Positions 19,259 to 30,024 are shown, counted from the stretch's first letter. The stretch is DNA of 32,086 nt from Gammaproteobacteria bacterium (GCA_003645395.1 QNFC01000002.1:1-32086); one strand, 5' to 3'. Numbers and translations: made by a program. Notes: generated from the sequence alone by a model not told the origin.

Positions 19259-19410
19259 GAGACAAAATCAAACTAGTCTCGTCAGCTGGCACTGGCCATT
19301 TTTACACCACGACCAAGAACAAGCGCCTGCATCCGGAAAAAGTAGAGATGCGCAAGTTTGACCCGAAAATCCGCCAATACGTAATGTACAAAGAAGCCAA
19401 AATAAAATAG
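19255..19410 (+). CDS. rpmG: 50S ribosomal protein L33 (bL33), cysteine-free form
   Basis: Read directly; below the ORF track length cutoff: [55 protein letters not shown] overlap with the rpmB stop. Confidence 0.97.
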   Translation: MRDKIKLVSSAGTGHFYTTTKNKRLHPEKVEMRKFDPKIRQYVMYKEAKIK

Positions 19411-19429
19411 GCTGGCGAAATTTCTGTAG

Positions 19430-19466
19430 AAAAAGCGTCTGCTCATTTAAAGCCGGCGCTTTTTTT
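19430..19466 (+). terminator. Rho-independent terminator after rpmG
   Basis: AAAAAGCGTC...GGCGCTTTTTTT: stem with A-tract/U-tract, 20 nt past the rpmG stop. Confidence 0.6.
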
Positions 19467-19542
19467 ATGCCTGCGATCTGCGCAGAATATACTTGCTTGT
19501 GATACTTGATTTGCCGCGCCATTGCCGCCTACCCTGCACTCC

Positions 19543-20505
19543 ATGCCGACAGCCAAACTAATTGAAGTTGAAAACGTACACCGTTATTTCGGTGCGGTTG
19601 CTGCAGTTCGCGATTTAAGCTTTTCGCTGCATAGCGGTGAAGTGCTGGGGTTTCTTGGCCCTAATGGCGCGGGCAAATCTACTACGATGCGCATCATCAC
19701 CGGCAACCTTGCGGCCAGCGCTGGTAGTGTCACCATTGGCGGTTACGACCTCCATCGTGACCCGATAGCAGCACGACGACTGCTGGGTTATCTGCCCGAT
19801 ACCCCCCCGCTATACCATGACTGCACGGTTGAAGAATTTCTGCGCTACTGCGGTCGCCTGCACGCCATTAACGGTAGCCAGTTATCTGCCGCTGTAGATC
19901 GCGGCATAGACCGCTGCGGACTCGGCGATGTCCGTTCACGGTTGATCGCTCATCTGTCCAAAGGTTATCAACAGCGGGTGGGCATTGCTCAGGCCATCAT
20001 CCATGACCCGGAACTGGTCATTCTCGATGAACCCACCGTCGGCCTTGATCCACGCCAAATCGAAGAAATTCGCCAGCTAATCAGTGAGCTTGGTCACAGC
20101 CACAGCGTTATCCTCTCTACCCATATCCTCAGCGAAGTGCAGGCGGTATGCAGCCATGTACAAATCATCAACCGTGGCGAGCTGGTGCTGCACAGCCCTC
20201 TGGCTGAGCTTGACCCAGTGCTGGCAAAGCAACCTCACCAGGTGGAATTCCAGACCCCACCGAGCATAGAGCAACTCCGTCAGCTCGTCGGCATTAATGA
20301 CGTATCGGTAAAAGAAGATGGTTATTTCCACATTAATTTCACTGAAAACACTTCCGGCATCGACACCCTGCTAGCAGCGAGCCTTGAGAATGGCTGGGGA
20401 CTGCGTCAGCTAACTGCCCCACAACTGTCGCTGGAGCAACTGTTCATGCAACTGACTGATACATCGGCATTACCCACTCCAGCCCCTGCTGAGGAAACGA
20501 CATAA
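19543..20505 (+). CDS. ABC transporter ATP-binding protein (GldA-like)
   Basis: Walker A GPNGAGKST, signature LSKGYQQRVGIAQA, Walker B LVILDEPTVGLDP; ATG 19543 preferred over TTG 19522. Confidence 0.92.
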   Translation: MPTAKLIEVENVHRYFGAVAAVRDLSFSLHSGEVLGFLGPNGAGKSTTMRIITGNLAASAGSVTIGGYDLHRDPIAARRLLGYLPDTPPLYHDCTVEEFLRYCGRLHAINGSQLSAAVDRGIDRCGLGDVRSRLIAHLSKGYQQRVGIAQAIIHDPELVILDEPTVGLDPRQIEEIRQLISELGHSHSVILSTHILSEVQAVCSHVQIINRGELVLHSPLAELDPVLAKQPHQVEFQTPPSIEQLRQLVGINDVSVKEDGYFHINFTENTSGIDTLLAASLENGWGLRQLTAPQLSLEQLFMQLTDTSALPTPAPAEETT

Positions 20506-21257
20506 TGACCGCGGCAGTAATCGCCCGCACCGAGCTACGCATATTGCTGCGCTCACCGATCGCGTGGGCAACCCTGTCATCGGTCTGTGCATTGCTGGCA
20601 TGGCTGTTTTTGCTGCAGATCGATCAATACACCCTTTACCAATCACAGCTACTAGCACTTGCTAACCCGCCGGGGGTCACCGAGCTGGTGGCCGCGCCGC
20701 TGTTTGGCAATGCCGGGTTAATATTAATGATGGTGCTACCGCTGATAACCATGCGCAGCTTTGCCGAACAGGAGCGCAACCAGACTTTAACCCTGCTCAC
20801 TACCGCACCGATCTCGTTGACCGCCATTGTCGTCGGCAAATTCTTCGGCATCTGCGGATTCCTCGCGCTGTTGCTGACGCTGTTACTAGCCATGCCACTA
20901 AGCCTGATAGGAGCAGCCGAGCTAGATTTTGGGCTGCTCGCAGCGAACAGCCTCGGAGTAATACTGCTGGTTACCAGTTTTACCGCAATCGGCCTCTGGG
21001 CATCATCGCTAACCAGCCACCCCGGTGCGGCAGCCATGCTCACATTTGGACTACTGCTAATTCTGTGGCTGCTGGAATCCGCCCGCGGCGAGCAGGGAAC
21101 CACTGCTTCGCTGGCTCAGTTTTCTACCCTGTTTCATTATCAAGGCTTTTTGAACGGCCTGGTCAGCAGTGGTGACATCGCTTATTTCGTAATTCTCACC
21201 CTGCTCGCGCTTGGCCTTACTGTGTTACGGCTGCACAGCAAGCGTTATTACACCTAG
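20505..21257 (+). CDS. ABC-2 type permease (GldF-like)
   Basis: Six-TM ABC-2 permease pattern, MRSFAEQERNQTLTLLTTAPIS; overlaps the ATPase stop. Confidence 0.85.
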   Translation: MTAAVIARTELRILLRSPIAWATLSSVCALLAWLFLLQIDQYTLYQSQLLALANPPGVTELVAAPLFGNAGLILMMVLPLITMRSFAEQERNQTLTLLTTAPISLTAIVVGKFFGICGFLALLLTLLLAMPLSLIGAAELDFGLLAANSLGVILLVTSFTAIGLWASSLTSHPGAAAMLTFGLLLILWLLESARGEQGTTASLAQFSTLFHYQGFLNGLVSSGDIAYFVILTLLALGLTVLRLHSKRYYT

Positions 21258-21263
21258 AAACCA

Positions 21264-22649
21264 ATGACACAGTCGTCACAAACAGGCCATCATTCAGCCC
21301 ATCGCCGCTGGCCTCCGCGCATCACCCTGGTATTAGTAATTATTGTTGCGGTGCTGGCAGGAGGCCTGGCCAATCGTCATTCGTTTGAAAGTGACTGGAC
21401 CGCCGCCAGTCGCCACACGCTCACCGCTGGTAGTATCGAAATACTAAATCAGCTCGACCAACCCCTGATCGTGATCGCCTTCACTCGTGACCAGCAACTT
21501 GCCAAAACCATGGCCGACCGGATCGCCCGCTACCAGCGCCACAGTAATTTAATCAGTTTTGAAACGGTCAACCCTGACCAGCACCCAAACCGGGCAGAGG
21601 CCGCCGGCATTGACCAGGACGGTGTCCTTTTTTTAACGCTAGGTGAGCGCCATGAATCTCTCCGCCAGCTCGACGAACAGTCGATCAGCAACGCCATCTT
21701 GCGTTTAAGCCGAGGAGCAGGGATTGAAATCCTGGTGCTCACCGGTCACGGTGAACGATCGGCAAAAGGCCAGGCCAATCGCGACATCAGCCATTTTGCC
21801 AACACCCTCCTCGACCAGGGATTCCAGATCAGCCTCTATCAGATAGATCCGACCGCTGCCATCCCCACCGCAAATACACTTTTGGTGATCAGCGCTCCCC
21901 AAACCCGTCTCAGCGGCGGCGAGATCGCCCGTCTACTGGCCTTTATCCAGGACGGTGGTCGACTACTCTGGCTCGGTGACCCGGGTGACTTACAGGGTCT
22001 CAAACCCCTGGCAATCCAGCTCGGAGTACGCTTTTTACCCGGCACACTAGTCGACCCAGCGGGGATGCAGGCGGCGGGTAGCGCAGCCTTCACGCTTGCT
22101 ACCGCTGACGCATACCGCCCCCACCCTATTACCCAGCAATTTCAATTCACCACGGTGTTCCCTCTAGCCACCGGGCTTAGTCAGAATGACAACCGATGGC
22201 AAGCGACGCCGCTTGCCATCGTCGGCGAACAAGGTTGGCTCGAACAGGGTGAGCTCGTCGAGCCGGTAGAGTTTGACAAGCAGCACGACCTGTTGGGGCC
22301 GGTAACCCTTGCGCTCGCACTGACTCGAGAACAGCAGAAAAACCGTGAAAATAATAGCGAAAACAACCCAGGCGATCAGCAAAAACCACAGCGAGTGGTG
22401 ATTGTTGGTGACGGTGACTTTGTTGCCAATGCCTACCTGGGAAACGGCGGTAACCGTCAACTCGGGTTGAACATCATCAACTGGCTCGCCGGTGATGACC
22501 AACTCATTAACCTTCAACCGATCGTCGCTGCAGACACCCGGCTTGACCTCTCCCCCACTCATGCCCTGATTGTCGGGTTGGGATTTTTATTGGTGCTACC
22601 AGCACTGCTGGCGCTAACAGGAGGAATAATCTGGTGGCGCAGATGCTGA
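21264..22649 (+). CDS. GldG-family ABC transporter auxiliary protein
   Basis: N-terminal TM, LTAGSIEILNQLDQPLIVIAF, GHGER, FIQDGGRLLWLGDP, C-terminal TM with WWRRC. Confidence 0.82.
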   Translation: MTQSSQTGHHSAHRRWPPRITLVLVIIVAVLAGGLANRHSFESDWTAASRHTLTAGSIEILNQLDQPLIVIAFTRDQQLAKTMADRIARYQRHSNLISFETVNPDQHPNRAEAAGIDQDGVLFLTLGERHESLRQLDEQSISNAILRLSRGAGIEILVLTGHGERSAKGQANRDISHFANTLLDQGFQISLYQIDPTAAIPTANTLLVISAPQTRLSGGEIARLLAFIQDGGRLLWLGDPGDLQGLKPLAIQLGVRFLPGTLVDPAGMQAAGSAAFTLATADAYRPHPITQQFQFTTVFPLATGLSQNDNRWQATPLAIVGEQGWLEQGELVEPVEFDKQHDLLGPVTLALALTREQQKNRENNSENNPGDQQKPQRVVIVGDGDFVANAYLGNGGNRQLGLNIINWLAGDDQLINLQPIVAADTRLDLSPTHALIVGLGFLLVLPALLALTGGIIWWRRC

Positions 22650-23575
22650 ACAAAATCAATGCTCTGCTGCTGATACTCGCGGTTATTCTAAGCACCCTAC
22701 TCTGGTGGCAACCACCAACAAAGAGTGGTGCAAGCAATGAACCGTTAAGCGCATTGTCATCCGAACAGATACAGACCATCACCATGCAGGGATTAGGCAA
22801 TCAGCCGTTTGAGCTGACCCGTCGCGACAAGGAGTGGTGGCTAACAGAACCCCAACAACTGCCCGCCGATCCGTTAAAAGTCGATGCGCTGCTTGCCATG
22901 ATCGATACTCGGGTTTATGAGCGATTTGCCTTACCCACTGGTGAAGCTGCTAGGCAATTTTTTACTGAAGATAACCGTCACTGGGTACGCTTCGATGATC
23001 TCCTGGTCTGGTTCGGGCAGGCTCACCCCCTGGGCCAACGCCGCTATCTGAGCCTTAATACTGACACCAGCGATGGCCAACCCACTCACGTCCAGACCGG
23101 CAGTGATATTGCACTGGTCGATGATTTTTATTATCACCACCTGCTCGGCAGCTGGGTTGATTGGGTCAACCACCAACTGCTACCACCAGACACCACCCTG
23201 ACCGGGCTGGCACTACCGGCACTCACCTTAACCCTTGAACAGAGCGATGAGCAGATAGAGAATCAGCAAATGCGCTGGCACTCCCTCCCCGCAGCGGCCG
23301 ATATCAATGAGCTACACCAGCTAGTCAACCGCTGGCAAACCCTCCAGGCAACCAAAGTCACCGCCTTACCGGAAAACCTCGACACCAGTAGTCTCCAACA
23401 TCTGCTACTTGAGTGGCAGGATGCACAGGGCACCTCCGGAACACTATCGTTTTACCTGCAACCACTTCATAGCGAAGCACAACTACACCACCCTGCCCAA
23501 AGGGTGACCTATCACCTGAACTCGGCAACCGCAAACAACTTGTTTAAGATCAAGCTCAACCGGGAAAACCCCTGA
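22634..23575 (+). CDS. DUF4340-like membrane-anchored protein
   Basis: N-terminal TM, FELTRRDKEWWLTEPQQLPADPLKVDALLAMI, typical position after a GldG-type gene; overlaps it by 16 nt. Confidence 0.75.
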   Translation: MAQMLNKINALLLILAVILSTLLWWQPPTKSGASNEPLSALSSEQIQTITMQGLGNQPFELTRRDKEWWLTEPQQLPADPLKVDALLAMIDTRVYERFALPTGEAARQFFTEDNRHWVRFDDLLVWFGQAHPLGQRRYLSLNTDTSDGQPTHVQTGSDIALVDDFYYHHLLGSWVDWVNHQLLPPDTTLTGLALPALTLTLEQSDEQIENQQMRWHSLPAAADINELHQLVNRWQTLQATKVTALPENLDTSSLQHLLLEWQDAQGTSGTLSFYLQPLHSEAQLHHPAQRVTYHLNSATANNLFKIKLNRENP

Positions 23576-24393
23576 TGCCAGAGCTACCCGAGGTAGAGAC
23601 TACTCGCCGCGCGCTGCAACCTGTCTGCGAAGGCCAGAAAATCACCGAAATCGTAATCCGCAACCGCCGTTTACGCTGGCCAATACCGACCGATATCGAT
23701 CTGCACTTTCGCGGCCAGACCATTCAGCGGCTACGTCGACGCAGCAAATATCTGCTATTTGATACTGTAGAGGGCAGCCTGATTTTGCATCTAGGCATGT
23801 CCGGTAGCCTTTGTCACGTACCCCGACAAACACCGCCACGCAAACATGATCACGTCGATATCGTGCTCGACAGCGGTCGCTGCCTACGCCTGCACGACCC
23901 ACGACGGTTTGGCTCATTACTCTGGGCAAAACAGCCCGAAGAACACAAACTACTGGCGCAATTGGGTCCGGAACCGCTCGACTGCAGCACGGATGAGTTG
24001 GCAACGCATCTATATAACCTTGGCAAAAACCGTAAAGTCGCAGTGAAAAATTTCATTATGAATGCGCAAATAGTCGTTGGCGTCGGCAACATCTACGCTA
24101 ACGAAGCGTTGTTTCTAGCAGGGATCCGACCCGCCAGGGCGGCAGGCCGATTAACTCAAAATCAGTGGCAAAAGCTAGCGGGGGCTATTCAAGACCGACT
24201 TCGGCAAGCCATCGTCGCCGGCGGCACGACATTAAGAGACTTTCAACACAGTGACGGCAAGCCCGGTTATTTTGCTCAGGAATTAGCGGTCTATAACCGG
24301 GGTGGAGAATCCTGCCCGGCCTGCGGTAGTGAAATCAAACAGCAACGTCACAACCAACGCAGTAGCTATTACTGCCCAGGCTGTCAGCACTAA
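23575..24393 (+). CDS. mutM: formamidopyrimidine-DNA glycosylase
   Basis: MPELPEVETTRRAL N-terminus, VGVGNIYANEALF, C-terminal zinc finger CPACGSEIKQQRHNQRSSYYCPGCQ. Confidence 0.98.
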   Translation: MPELPEVETTRRALQPVCEGQKITEIVIRNRRLRWPIPTDIDLHFRGQTIQRLRRRSKYLLFDTVEGSLILHLGMSGSLCHVPRQTPPRKHDHVDIVLDSGRCLRLHDPRRFGSLLWAKQPEEHKLLAQLGPEPLDCSTDELATHLYNLGKNRKVAVKNFIMNAQIVVGVGNIYANEALFLAGIRPARAAGRLTQNQWQKLAGAIQDRLRQAIVAGGTTLRDFQHSDGKPGYFAQELAVYNRGGESCPACGSEIKQQRHNQRSSYYCPGCQH

Positions 24394-24394
24394 T

Positions 24395-25423
24395 TCAGGC
24401 TGCCTGAGCAAGCATAATCTGGTTACGGCCACCATTTTTTGCCGCGTAGAGGGCGTCGTCAGACCGCTGCAACAGCGACTCTGAGCAGTCATCGTCCTGC
24501 AACTGCGCAACCCCGCCGGATAAAGTAACTGTGGCTAACCTTTCGTTATCACTGGCTTTACGTAGCACTATTTTTTCCACCGCCTTACGAATATTTTCGG
24601 CTACCACCTGGGCACCCTGATAATCTGTATTTGGCAGAATCACCGCATATTCCTCACCGCCGATGCGGGCGGCGGTGTCCTGACCGCGGGTCTGCTTCAC
24701 AATGGCTCGTGCTACCGCTTTGATCACCTTGTCTCCAAACAGGTGACCCATGGAATCATTTATTTTTTTAAAGTGGTCGATATCAAGCATCACCAGCGCC
24801 AGCGGCTGCGACGACAATCTTGCTTCCTCTATTTCAGCAGCCAGAAGGTCATCGAACGCACCACGATTTTGTAATCCAGTAAGCGAATCAACTTTGGCAG
24901 CCTTGCGGGTCGTATTAAGCTGCGCCCGCAAATCAGCAATCTGTTCAATGTGAATGGCAAGACTGCTATTCATTATTTCGTTCGACTCTCTCATCGCCCG
25001 AGTATCGGCCACCAGGATGTCAATCACCTTCTGCAGGTCCCCAGGATTCGAACATTGTTCTAGCTTTGGCCCTTCGCGCTCCAGCGAATCCTGGTATTTA
25101 CCGCCCTCAGCTGCCATCTCCTGCACCAGGCTCTGTGTCGCCCCGAGTACCCGGCCAAACTCGTCGTTCGCCTCGGCGACCTCCTCGACGCCAGGCTGAG
25201 CGATATGGGCATCAAATAATTGCTGACTCTGAACAGCAGTAAGTGTTGAGCCATCCTTTACCAGCTCGGCGAAAGCCTGGTTCAAGCCCTCATTCATCGA
25301 CGATACCATCTCGAAACCCAGTGCATAGTTGACGGGATTCGCCGGCAACTCTTTCTGAGTAAGAAACGGGATTGTTAGTCGCAGATACTCACCACATTGC
25401 GGGACAGAATCGGGATAGCGCAT
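24395..25423 (-). CDS. diguanylate cyclase (GGDEF domain)
   Basis: DSLTGLQNRGAFDDLL, MLDIDHFKKINDSMGHLFGDKVI, RGQD-TAARI-GGEEYAVIL. Confidence 0.93.
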   Translation of the reverse strand: MRYPDSVPQCGEYLRLTIPFLTQKELPANPVNYALGFEMVSSMNEGLNQAFAELVKDGSTLTAVQSQQLFDAHIAQPGVEEVAEANDEFGRVLGATQSLVQEMAAEGGKYQDSLEREGPKLEQCSNPGDLQKVIDILVADTRAMRESNEIMNSSLAIHIEQIADLRAQLNTTRKAAKVDSLTGLQNRGAFDDLLAAEIEEARLSSQPLALVMLDIDHFKKINDSMGHLFGDKVIKAVARAIVKQTRGQDTAARIGGEEYAVILPNTDYQGAQVVAENIRKAVEKIVLRKASDNERLATVTLSGGVAQLQDDDCSESLLQRSDDALYAAKNGGRNQIMLAQAA

Positions 25424-25748
25424 TGTTTTTATTTCCTACAGTAATATTGAGCATCCCACTTGACGATGCTTTTACAAATAATCTCTCGGTAATCGAAACT
25501 AACTTGCCAGTCACCAAAATCAAAGCTGAAGCACTGTCCCAAAAGTTAGCGGTCAATTCATTAGCTAACAAGATCGGCCAACGGGCGAAAACTTGAAGGT
25601 AGATTTAGAACAAATGTGAATGTTTGAAGGCTTAACACAGACGTGCAGACACCCCTTGCACTCAGAGAGGAAATTCAGAGAATGCGTTAACCGAGTGGGC
25701 CAGTCTGACTGAAGGAAGAAACCTCCTCATATCTTTATAGAGTACAGG

Positions 25749-26663
25749 CTATCCAGGCTCGATATCCCGCAAATGCCTGCTCACCGCCAGCCACGCGCCC
25801 ACCAGCCCCAGCAGCCCACCGATTAGTGGCAACAATAACAGCTCGACCCAACCGATTATCTGTAACGTAAACTGACTTTGATAAAAGCCTGCCAAACGAT
25901 CTGCCGCAGGTGCCAGCAAACCTAACGAGCCATAAACCAGCAGCAGCGCCGACGCCCCTCCGAGCGCTCCCTGCTGAAAACCGGAATAGAGAAACGGCCG
26001 TCGGATAAATGCATTGGTAGCGCCAATCAGCTTGCTGATTTCAATCTCATCGCGACGATTAAAAATTGCCAGACGAATCGTGTTACCAATAATCAGCACC
26101 ACCCCACCACCGAGCAGCAGCGACACCATCAGCGCGAGTTGCCGGCCGACCTGCACAATTCCGTGCAGCCGTTGGACCCAGGCATAATCAAACTCAGCCG
26201 CTTCGACTTCCGGTAGTGCCTTGAACTCTTCCAACCAAACAGCAATCTGCGCAGGGTCAGCCTGGTCCGTTTGCGGCCGCACCCGTAGAAGCGAAGGCAA
26301 CGGGTTAGCATCAAGTAGATCCAACGCACTACCAAATCCTGATTTTTGCCGGAATTCCTCTAATGCAGCCGTGGCAGAGACATAATCCGCCGCCGCAATG
26401 CCTGGCTGTTGCTGCAACTGACCGGCCAACTTCAGCGCCGCTGCATCACTCACCTTAGGTTTCAAAAAAAGAGATATCTCCGCCCCACCCTGCCAGTCTG
26501 CGCTGATCTGGTCAGTCAATTGCAGCACCAGGTAAAGCCCGCTTGGCAGGGTCAAACTCACCGCAATCACCGCCACCGACATCGCCGTACCCCAACGGGT
26601 GCGCCAGAGCTGGCCCAGACTGAAAAAAAACGCCTGAAGGTGGCGAATCGATAACTCCCTCAT
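25749..26663 (-). CDS. ftsX: cell division protein FtsX
   Basis: Four-TM FtsX-type permease directly downstream of ftsE; RRDEIEISKLIGATNAFIRRPFLYSG. Confidence 0.95.
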   Translation of the reverse strand: MRELSIRHLQAFFFSLGQLWRTRWGTAMSVAVIAVSLTLPSGLYLVLQLTDQISADWQGGAEISLFLKPKVSDAAALKLAGQLQQQPGIAAADYVSATAALEEFRQKSGFGSALDLLDANPLPSLLRVRPQTDQADPAQIAVWLEEFKALPEVEAAEFDYAWVQRLHGIVQVGRQLALMVSLLLGGGVVLIIGNTIRLAIFNRRDEIEISKLIGATNAFIRRPFLYSGFQQGALGGASALLLVYGSLGLLAPAADRLAGFYQSQFTLQIIGWVELLLLPLIGGLLGLVGAWLAVSRHLRDIEPG

Positions 26664-27328
26664 ACCTGCTCACCGCCAGCAACCAACTCGCCGTGATCCA
26701 GCACCATCTGCCGATAGCCCAGCTGTTTGATCAATTCCAAATCATGACTGGCGATCAGCACCGCCACTCCGACCCGGTTGAATTCAGCAAACAGGTTCAT
26801 TATTTCAAGTGAGAGCTCGGGATCAAGATTTCCAGTTGGCTCATCGGCCAGCAGCAGGGGCGGTTTGCCCGCCACTGCACGGGCGATGCCAACGCGCTGC
26901 TGCTCGCCGCCAGAAAGAGTTAGCGGGTAAGACCGCTCTTTCCCTAGCAACCCCACCTTATCCAGCGCCGCACGCACGCGGCGGCGCACCTCTGCGTGGT
27001 TAAGACCCGCTACAACTAGCGGCAGGGCAATATTGTCATACACCGTACGATCGTAAAGCAGCTTGTGATCCTGAAAAATCACGCCAATTCGCCGACGCAG
27101 GTAGGGCACTTTGCGCGGCTTTATCCTGGAAATGTTTTCGCCGCCGATCCAGACCTGACCACGGGTGGGCCGCTCTATCGCGGTGATCAGTTTCAACAGA
27201 GTACTTTTACCGGCGCCGGAGTGGCCGGTAAGAAACGCCATCTCCCCGGCTACCAGCCGGAAGTCAACATTTTTCAGCGCGTCACCACCACCAGGATAAC
27301 GCTTGAAAACTTCACTGAAACGAATCAA
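26660..27328 (-). CDS. ftsE: cell division ATP-binding protein FtsE
   Basis: [41 protein letters not shown]. Confidence 0.97.
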   Translation of the reverse strand: MIRFSEVFKRYPGGGDALKNVDFRLVAGEMAFLTGHSGAGKSTLLKLITAIERPTRGQVWIGGENISRIKPRKVPYLRRRIGVIFQDHKLLYDRTVYDNIALPLVVAGLNHAEVRRRVRAALDKVGLLGKERSYPLTLSGGEQQRVGIARAVAGKPPLLLADEPTGNLDPELSLEIMNLFAEFNRVGVAVLIASHDLELIKQLGYRQMVLDHGELVAGGEQV

Positions 27329-27390
27329 GACCTTATTTCTCTTATAAAAACTAGGGTTAGGATACGGCGACGACCTGTATTATTAGTCAC

Positions 27391-28326
27391 TTATTTAGTG
27401 AGCAGCGCGTCAACATAGTCAGCACTGGAAAACGGCCGCAAATCTTCAACACCTTCACCCACACCAATAAACTTTATCGGCAACCCGATCTGCGCGGCGA
27501 TAGCGAACACGATGCCGCCCTTGGCTGTGCCATCAAGTTTAGTCACAACCAACCCAGTAACACCGACCGCCTCGCCAAAAGCACGGGCCTGGGAGAGCGC
27601 ATTCTGACCATTCCCCGCATCCACCACTAACAAGACCTCATGCGGCGCTGATTCATCGAATTTGCCAATGACCCGGTTAATTTTTTTCAGTTCGTCCATC
27701 AACCCACCCTGGGTATGCAGCCGCCCAGAAGTATCCGCCAGCACCACGTCAATATTTCGGGATTGAGCCGCTTGCAATGCATCAAAAATAACCGCTGCTG
27801 GGTCGGCCCCCGGCTGCTGTGCGATCACCGGCACGCCAGTGCGCTCACCCCATGCCTGTAACTGTTCCGACGCAGCCGCGCGAAACGTATCGCCCGCGGC
27901 GAGCAGAACACTGTTGCCCTCTTTTAAGAAACGCTGCGACAGTTTGCCAATCGTAGTGGTTTTACCAGCACCGTTAACGCCGACCATTAGAATCACCGCC
28001 GGCGCAGCGTCCGGTAGTTGCAGAGGCACCTCACAGGGTGCAAGCATGGCAGTCATTTTTTCGTGAAGCGCCTTGTAAACTGCCTGACCATCATCAAGTT
28101 GACTACGGCCGAGCCGGTCGTGCAGATCAACAATAATCTGCTGAGTCGCCTCCACCCCCACGTCTGCGGTTAACAGCAATTCCTCCAGATCATCCAGAGT
28201 TTCAAGGTCGACCACCTTCTCACCAAAAACCAGATCGGCAAGGCCATCGGTGAAGCGCGTACGTGTTTTAGCCAACCCCTGTTTCAGGCGACCAAATAAT
28301 CCTCGAGAAGTCGATTTTTCACTCAT
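27391..28326 (-). CDS. ftsY: signal recognition particle receptor FtsY (NG domain)
   Basis: [60 protein letters not shown]. Confidence 0.97.
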   Translation of the reverse strand: MSEKSTSRGLFGRLKQGLAKTRTRFTDGLADLVFGEKVVDLETLDDLEELLLTADVGVEATQQIIVDLHDRLGRSQLDDGQAVYKALHEKMTAMLAPCEVPLQLPDAAPAVILMVGVNGAGKTTTIGKLSQRFLKEGNSVLLAAGDTFRAAASEQLQAWGERTGVPVIAQQPGADPAAVIFDALQAAQSRNIDVVLADTSGRLHTQGGLMDELKKINRVIGKFDESAPHEVLLVVDAGNGQNALSQARAFGEAVGVTGLVVTKLDGTAKGGIVFAIAAQIGLPIKFIGVGEGVEDLRPFSSADYVDALLTK

Positions 28327-28516
28327 GGGAAACTAGTAACCTTTTTACGGTGTCGATATACGGGCTAGAGGCCGGCGTTATCCCCGCCAAAGCTTTATAT
28401 ATTAAATCAGTTTAAAGCCGGCTTATAGAAAGACGCTGCAAAGATGGACAGACCATGCTCTAGCGTTTAATTTCGCCACCCACTTTTGTTTACTACCTAA
28501 TTGCTGAGAACCCTTA

Positions 28517-29926
28517 ATGATCAGACCCTTTACGTTAGTTTCGCTAGCACTAACTTTAACCCTGCTGACCCCCCATTTAGTCGCGGGCAGCGCCCAGCCA
28601 GTGACCGAATTTTCTCTCAAGAACGGTCTTAAAGTCCTGATTCGCGAAGATCATCGTGCGCCGGTGGTGGTTTCACAGGTTTGGTACAAAGTTGGCAGCA
28701 GTTACGAATATGGCGGCGTTACCGGCGTATCCCACGCCCTTGAGCACATGATGTTCCAGGGGACCAAAAAATACGGGCCGGGCAAATTCTCCGAAATCAT
28801 TGCCGCCCAGGGTGGCCGCGAAAACGCCTTCACCGGCATCGACTACACCGCCTATTTCCAAACCCTCGCCAGTGATCGGCTGGAAATTTCCCTTGAACTG
28901 GAGGCAGACCGGATGATGAATCTGCAAATTCAGGACGAGAAATTTGCCAAAGAAATTAACGTGGTGATGGAAGAGCGTCGGATGCGCACCGAAGACCGGC
29001 CCACCGCGCAACTTTACGAACGCTTTAACGCCAGTGCCTGGGTGAACCACCCTTACCATAACCCCATCATTGGCTGGATGAGCGACCTGCAATCCATGAC
29101 TACCGCCGATCTTGCCGACTGGTACCAACGCTGGTACATGCCCAATAACGCGACGCTAATCATTGTTGGTGACGTAGATAGCAAACAGGTTAAAAAATTG
29201 GTGGAAAAATATTTTGGCCCATTAAAAAAGGGTGTTTTACAACCACCAAAAATACAGAAAGAAGTCGCCCAGGCCGGCGAACGACGGATTACCGTTAAGC
29301 TACCCGCCCAGCTGCCTCACCTGATCATGGGCTACCACGTACCAAATATGGGAAACACTGCTGCCAACCTCGACAATAATGCAGCTGCAACCGCAGACGA
29401 CGCCTACGCGCTGGACGTGCTTGCTGCGATTCTTGACGGCGGCAACAGCGCACGGTTTGCCCGTGAACTGCAACGAGGCCAGGCAATTGCCGCCAGCGCC
29501 AGCGCCTCCTACCGCGGAGCAATGCGTGCGCCGGGCCTGTTCACCCTTGATGGCACCCCCGCTCAGGGGCACACCATCGCGGAGCTTGAAACCGCACTGC
29601 GAGCACAGGTTCTACGGCTAATCAACGAGCCGGTAAGCGCTGAAGAGCTGCGCCGAGTAAAGACCCAGGTGGTGGCTGACAATGTCTACACTCGTGATTC
29701 GGTGTTTTACCAGGCCATGGAGCTGGGCATGCTGGAGACGGTAGGACTAGAGTGGCAACTACTCGACGAATACGTCGGCCGCATTGAGGCGGTAACCGCC
29801 GAACAGATACAGCAAGTGGCCGAGCGTTACCTGCAGCCTGACCAACTAACCGTGGCGATTCTCGACCCGCAACCGATGGACGAAAATAAACCACATCGCG
29901 CGCCCCCACCAGGACTACGGCATTGA
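28517..29926 (+). CDS. M16 family metallopeptidase (catalytic subunit)
   Basis: Signal peptide; inverted zinc motif HALEHM (HxxEH). Confidence 0.93.
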   Translation: MIRPFTLVSLALTLTLLTPHLVAGSAQPVTEFSLKNGLKVLIREDHRAPVVVSQVWYKVGSSYEYGGVTGVSHALEHMMFQGTKKYGPGKFSEIIAAQGGRENAFTGIDYTAYFQTLASDRLEISLELEADRMMNLQIQDEKFAKEINVVMEERRMRTEDRPTAQLYERFNASAWVNHPYHNPIIGWMSDLQSMTTADLADWYQRWYMPNNATLIIVGDVDSKQVKKLVEKYFGPLKKGVLQPPKIQKEVAQAGERRITVKLPAQLPHLIMGYHVPNMGNTAANLDNNAAATADDAYALDVLAAILDGGNSARFARELQRGQAIAASASASYRGAMRAPGLFTLDGTPAQGHTIAELETALRAQVLRLINEPVSAEELRRVKTQVVADNVYTRDSVFYQAMELGMLETVGLEWQLLDEYVGRIEAVTAEQIQQVAERYLQPDQLTVAILDPQPMDENKPHRAPPPGLRH

Positions 29927-30024
29927 TTAACCCTGGCGATCAGCACCCCACCGGTTTACAACGCTTTGCGAAATCGCACAGAGTCAAAACCACCCGACAC
30001 ACGCACACCAGAAAGAACCTGATT

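Noticed and set aside
25372-25596. 74-aa plus ORF in the ftsX-GGDEF gap
   Set aside because: No recognisable motif or SD and it overlaps the GGDEF start antisense; not supported as a CDS.
28366-28432. GCCGGC palindromes and GCTTTA/TAAAGC inverted repeat in the ftsY/M16 divergent spacer
   Set aside because: Short, AT-rich centre and no promoter or terminator context convincing enough to assign a function.
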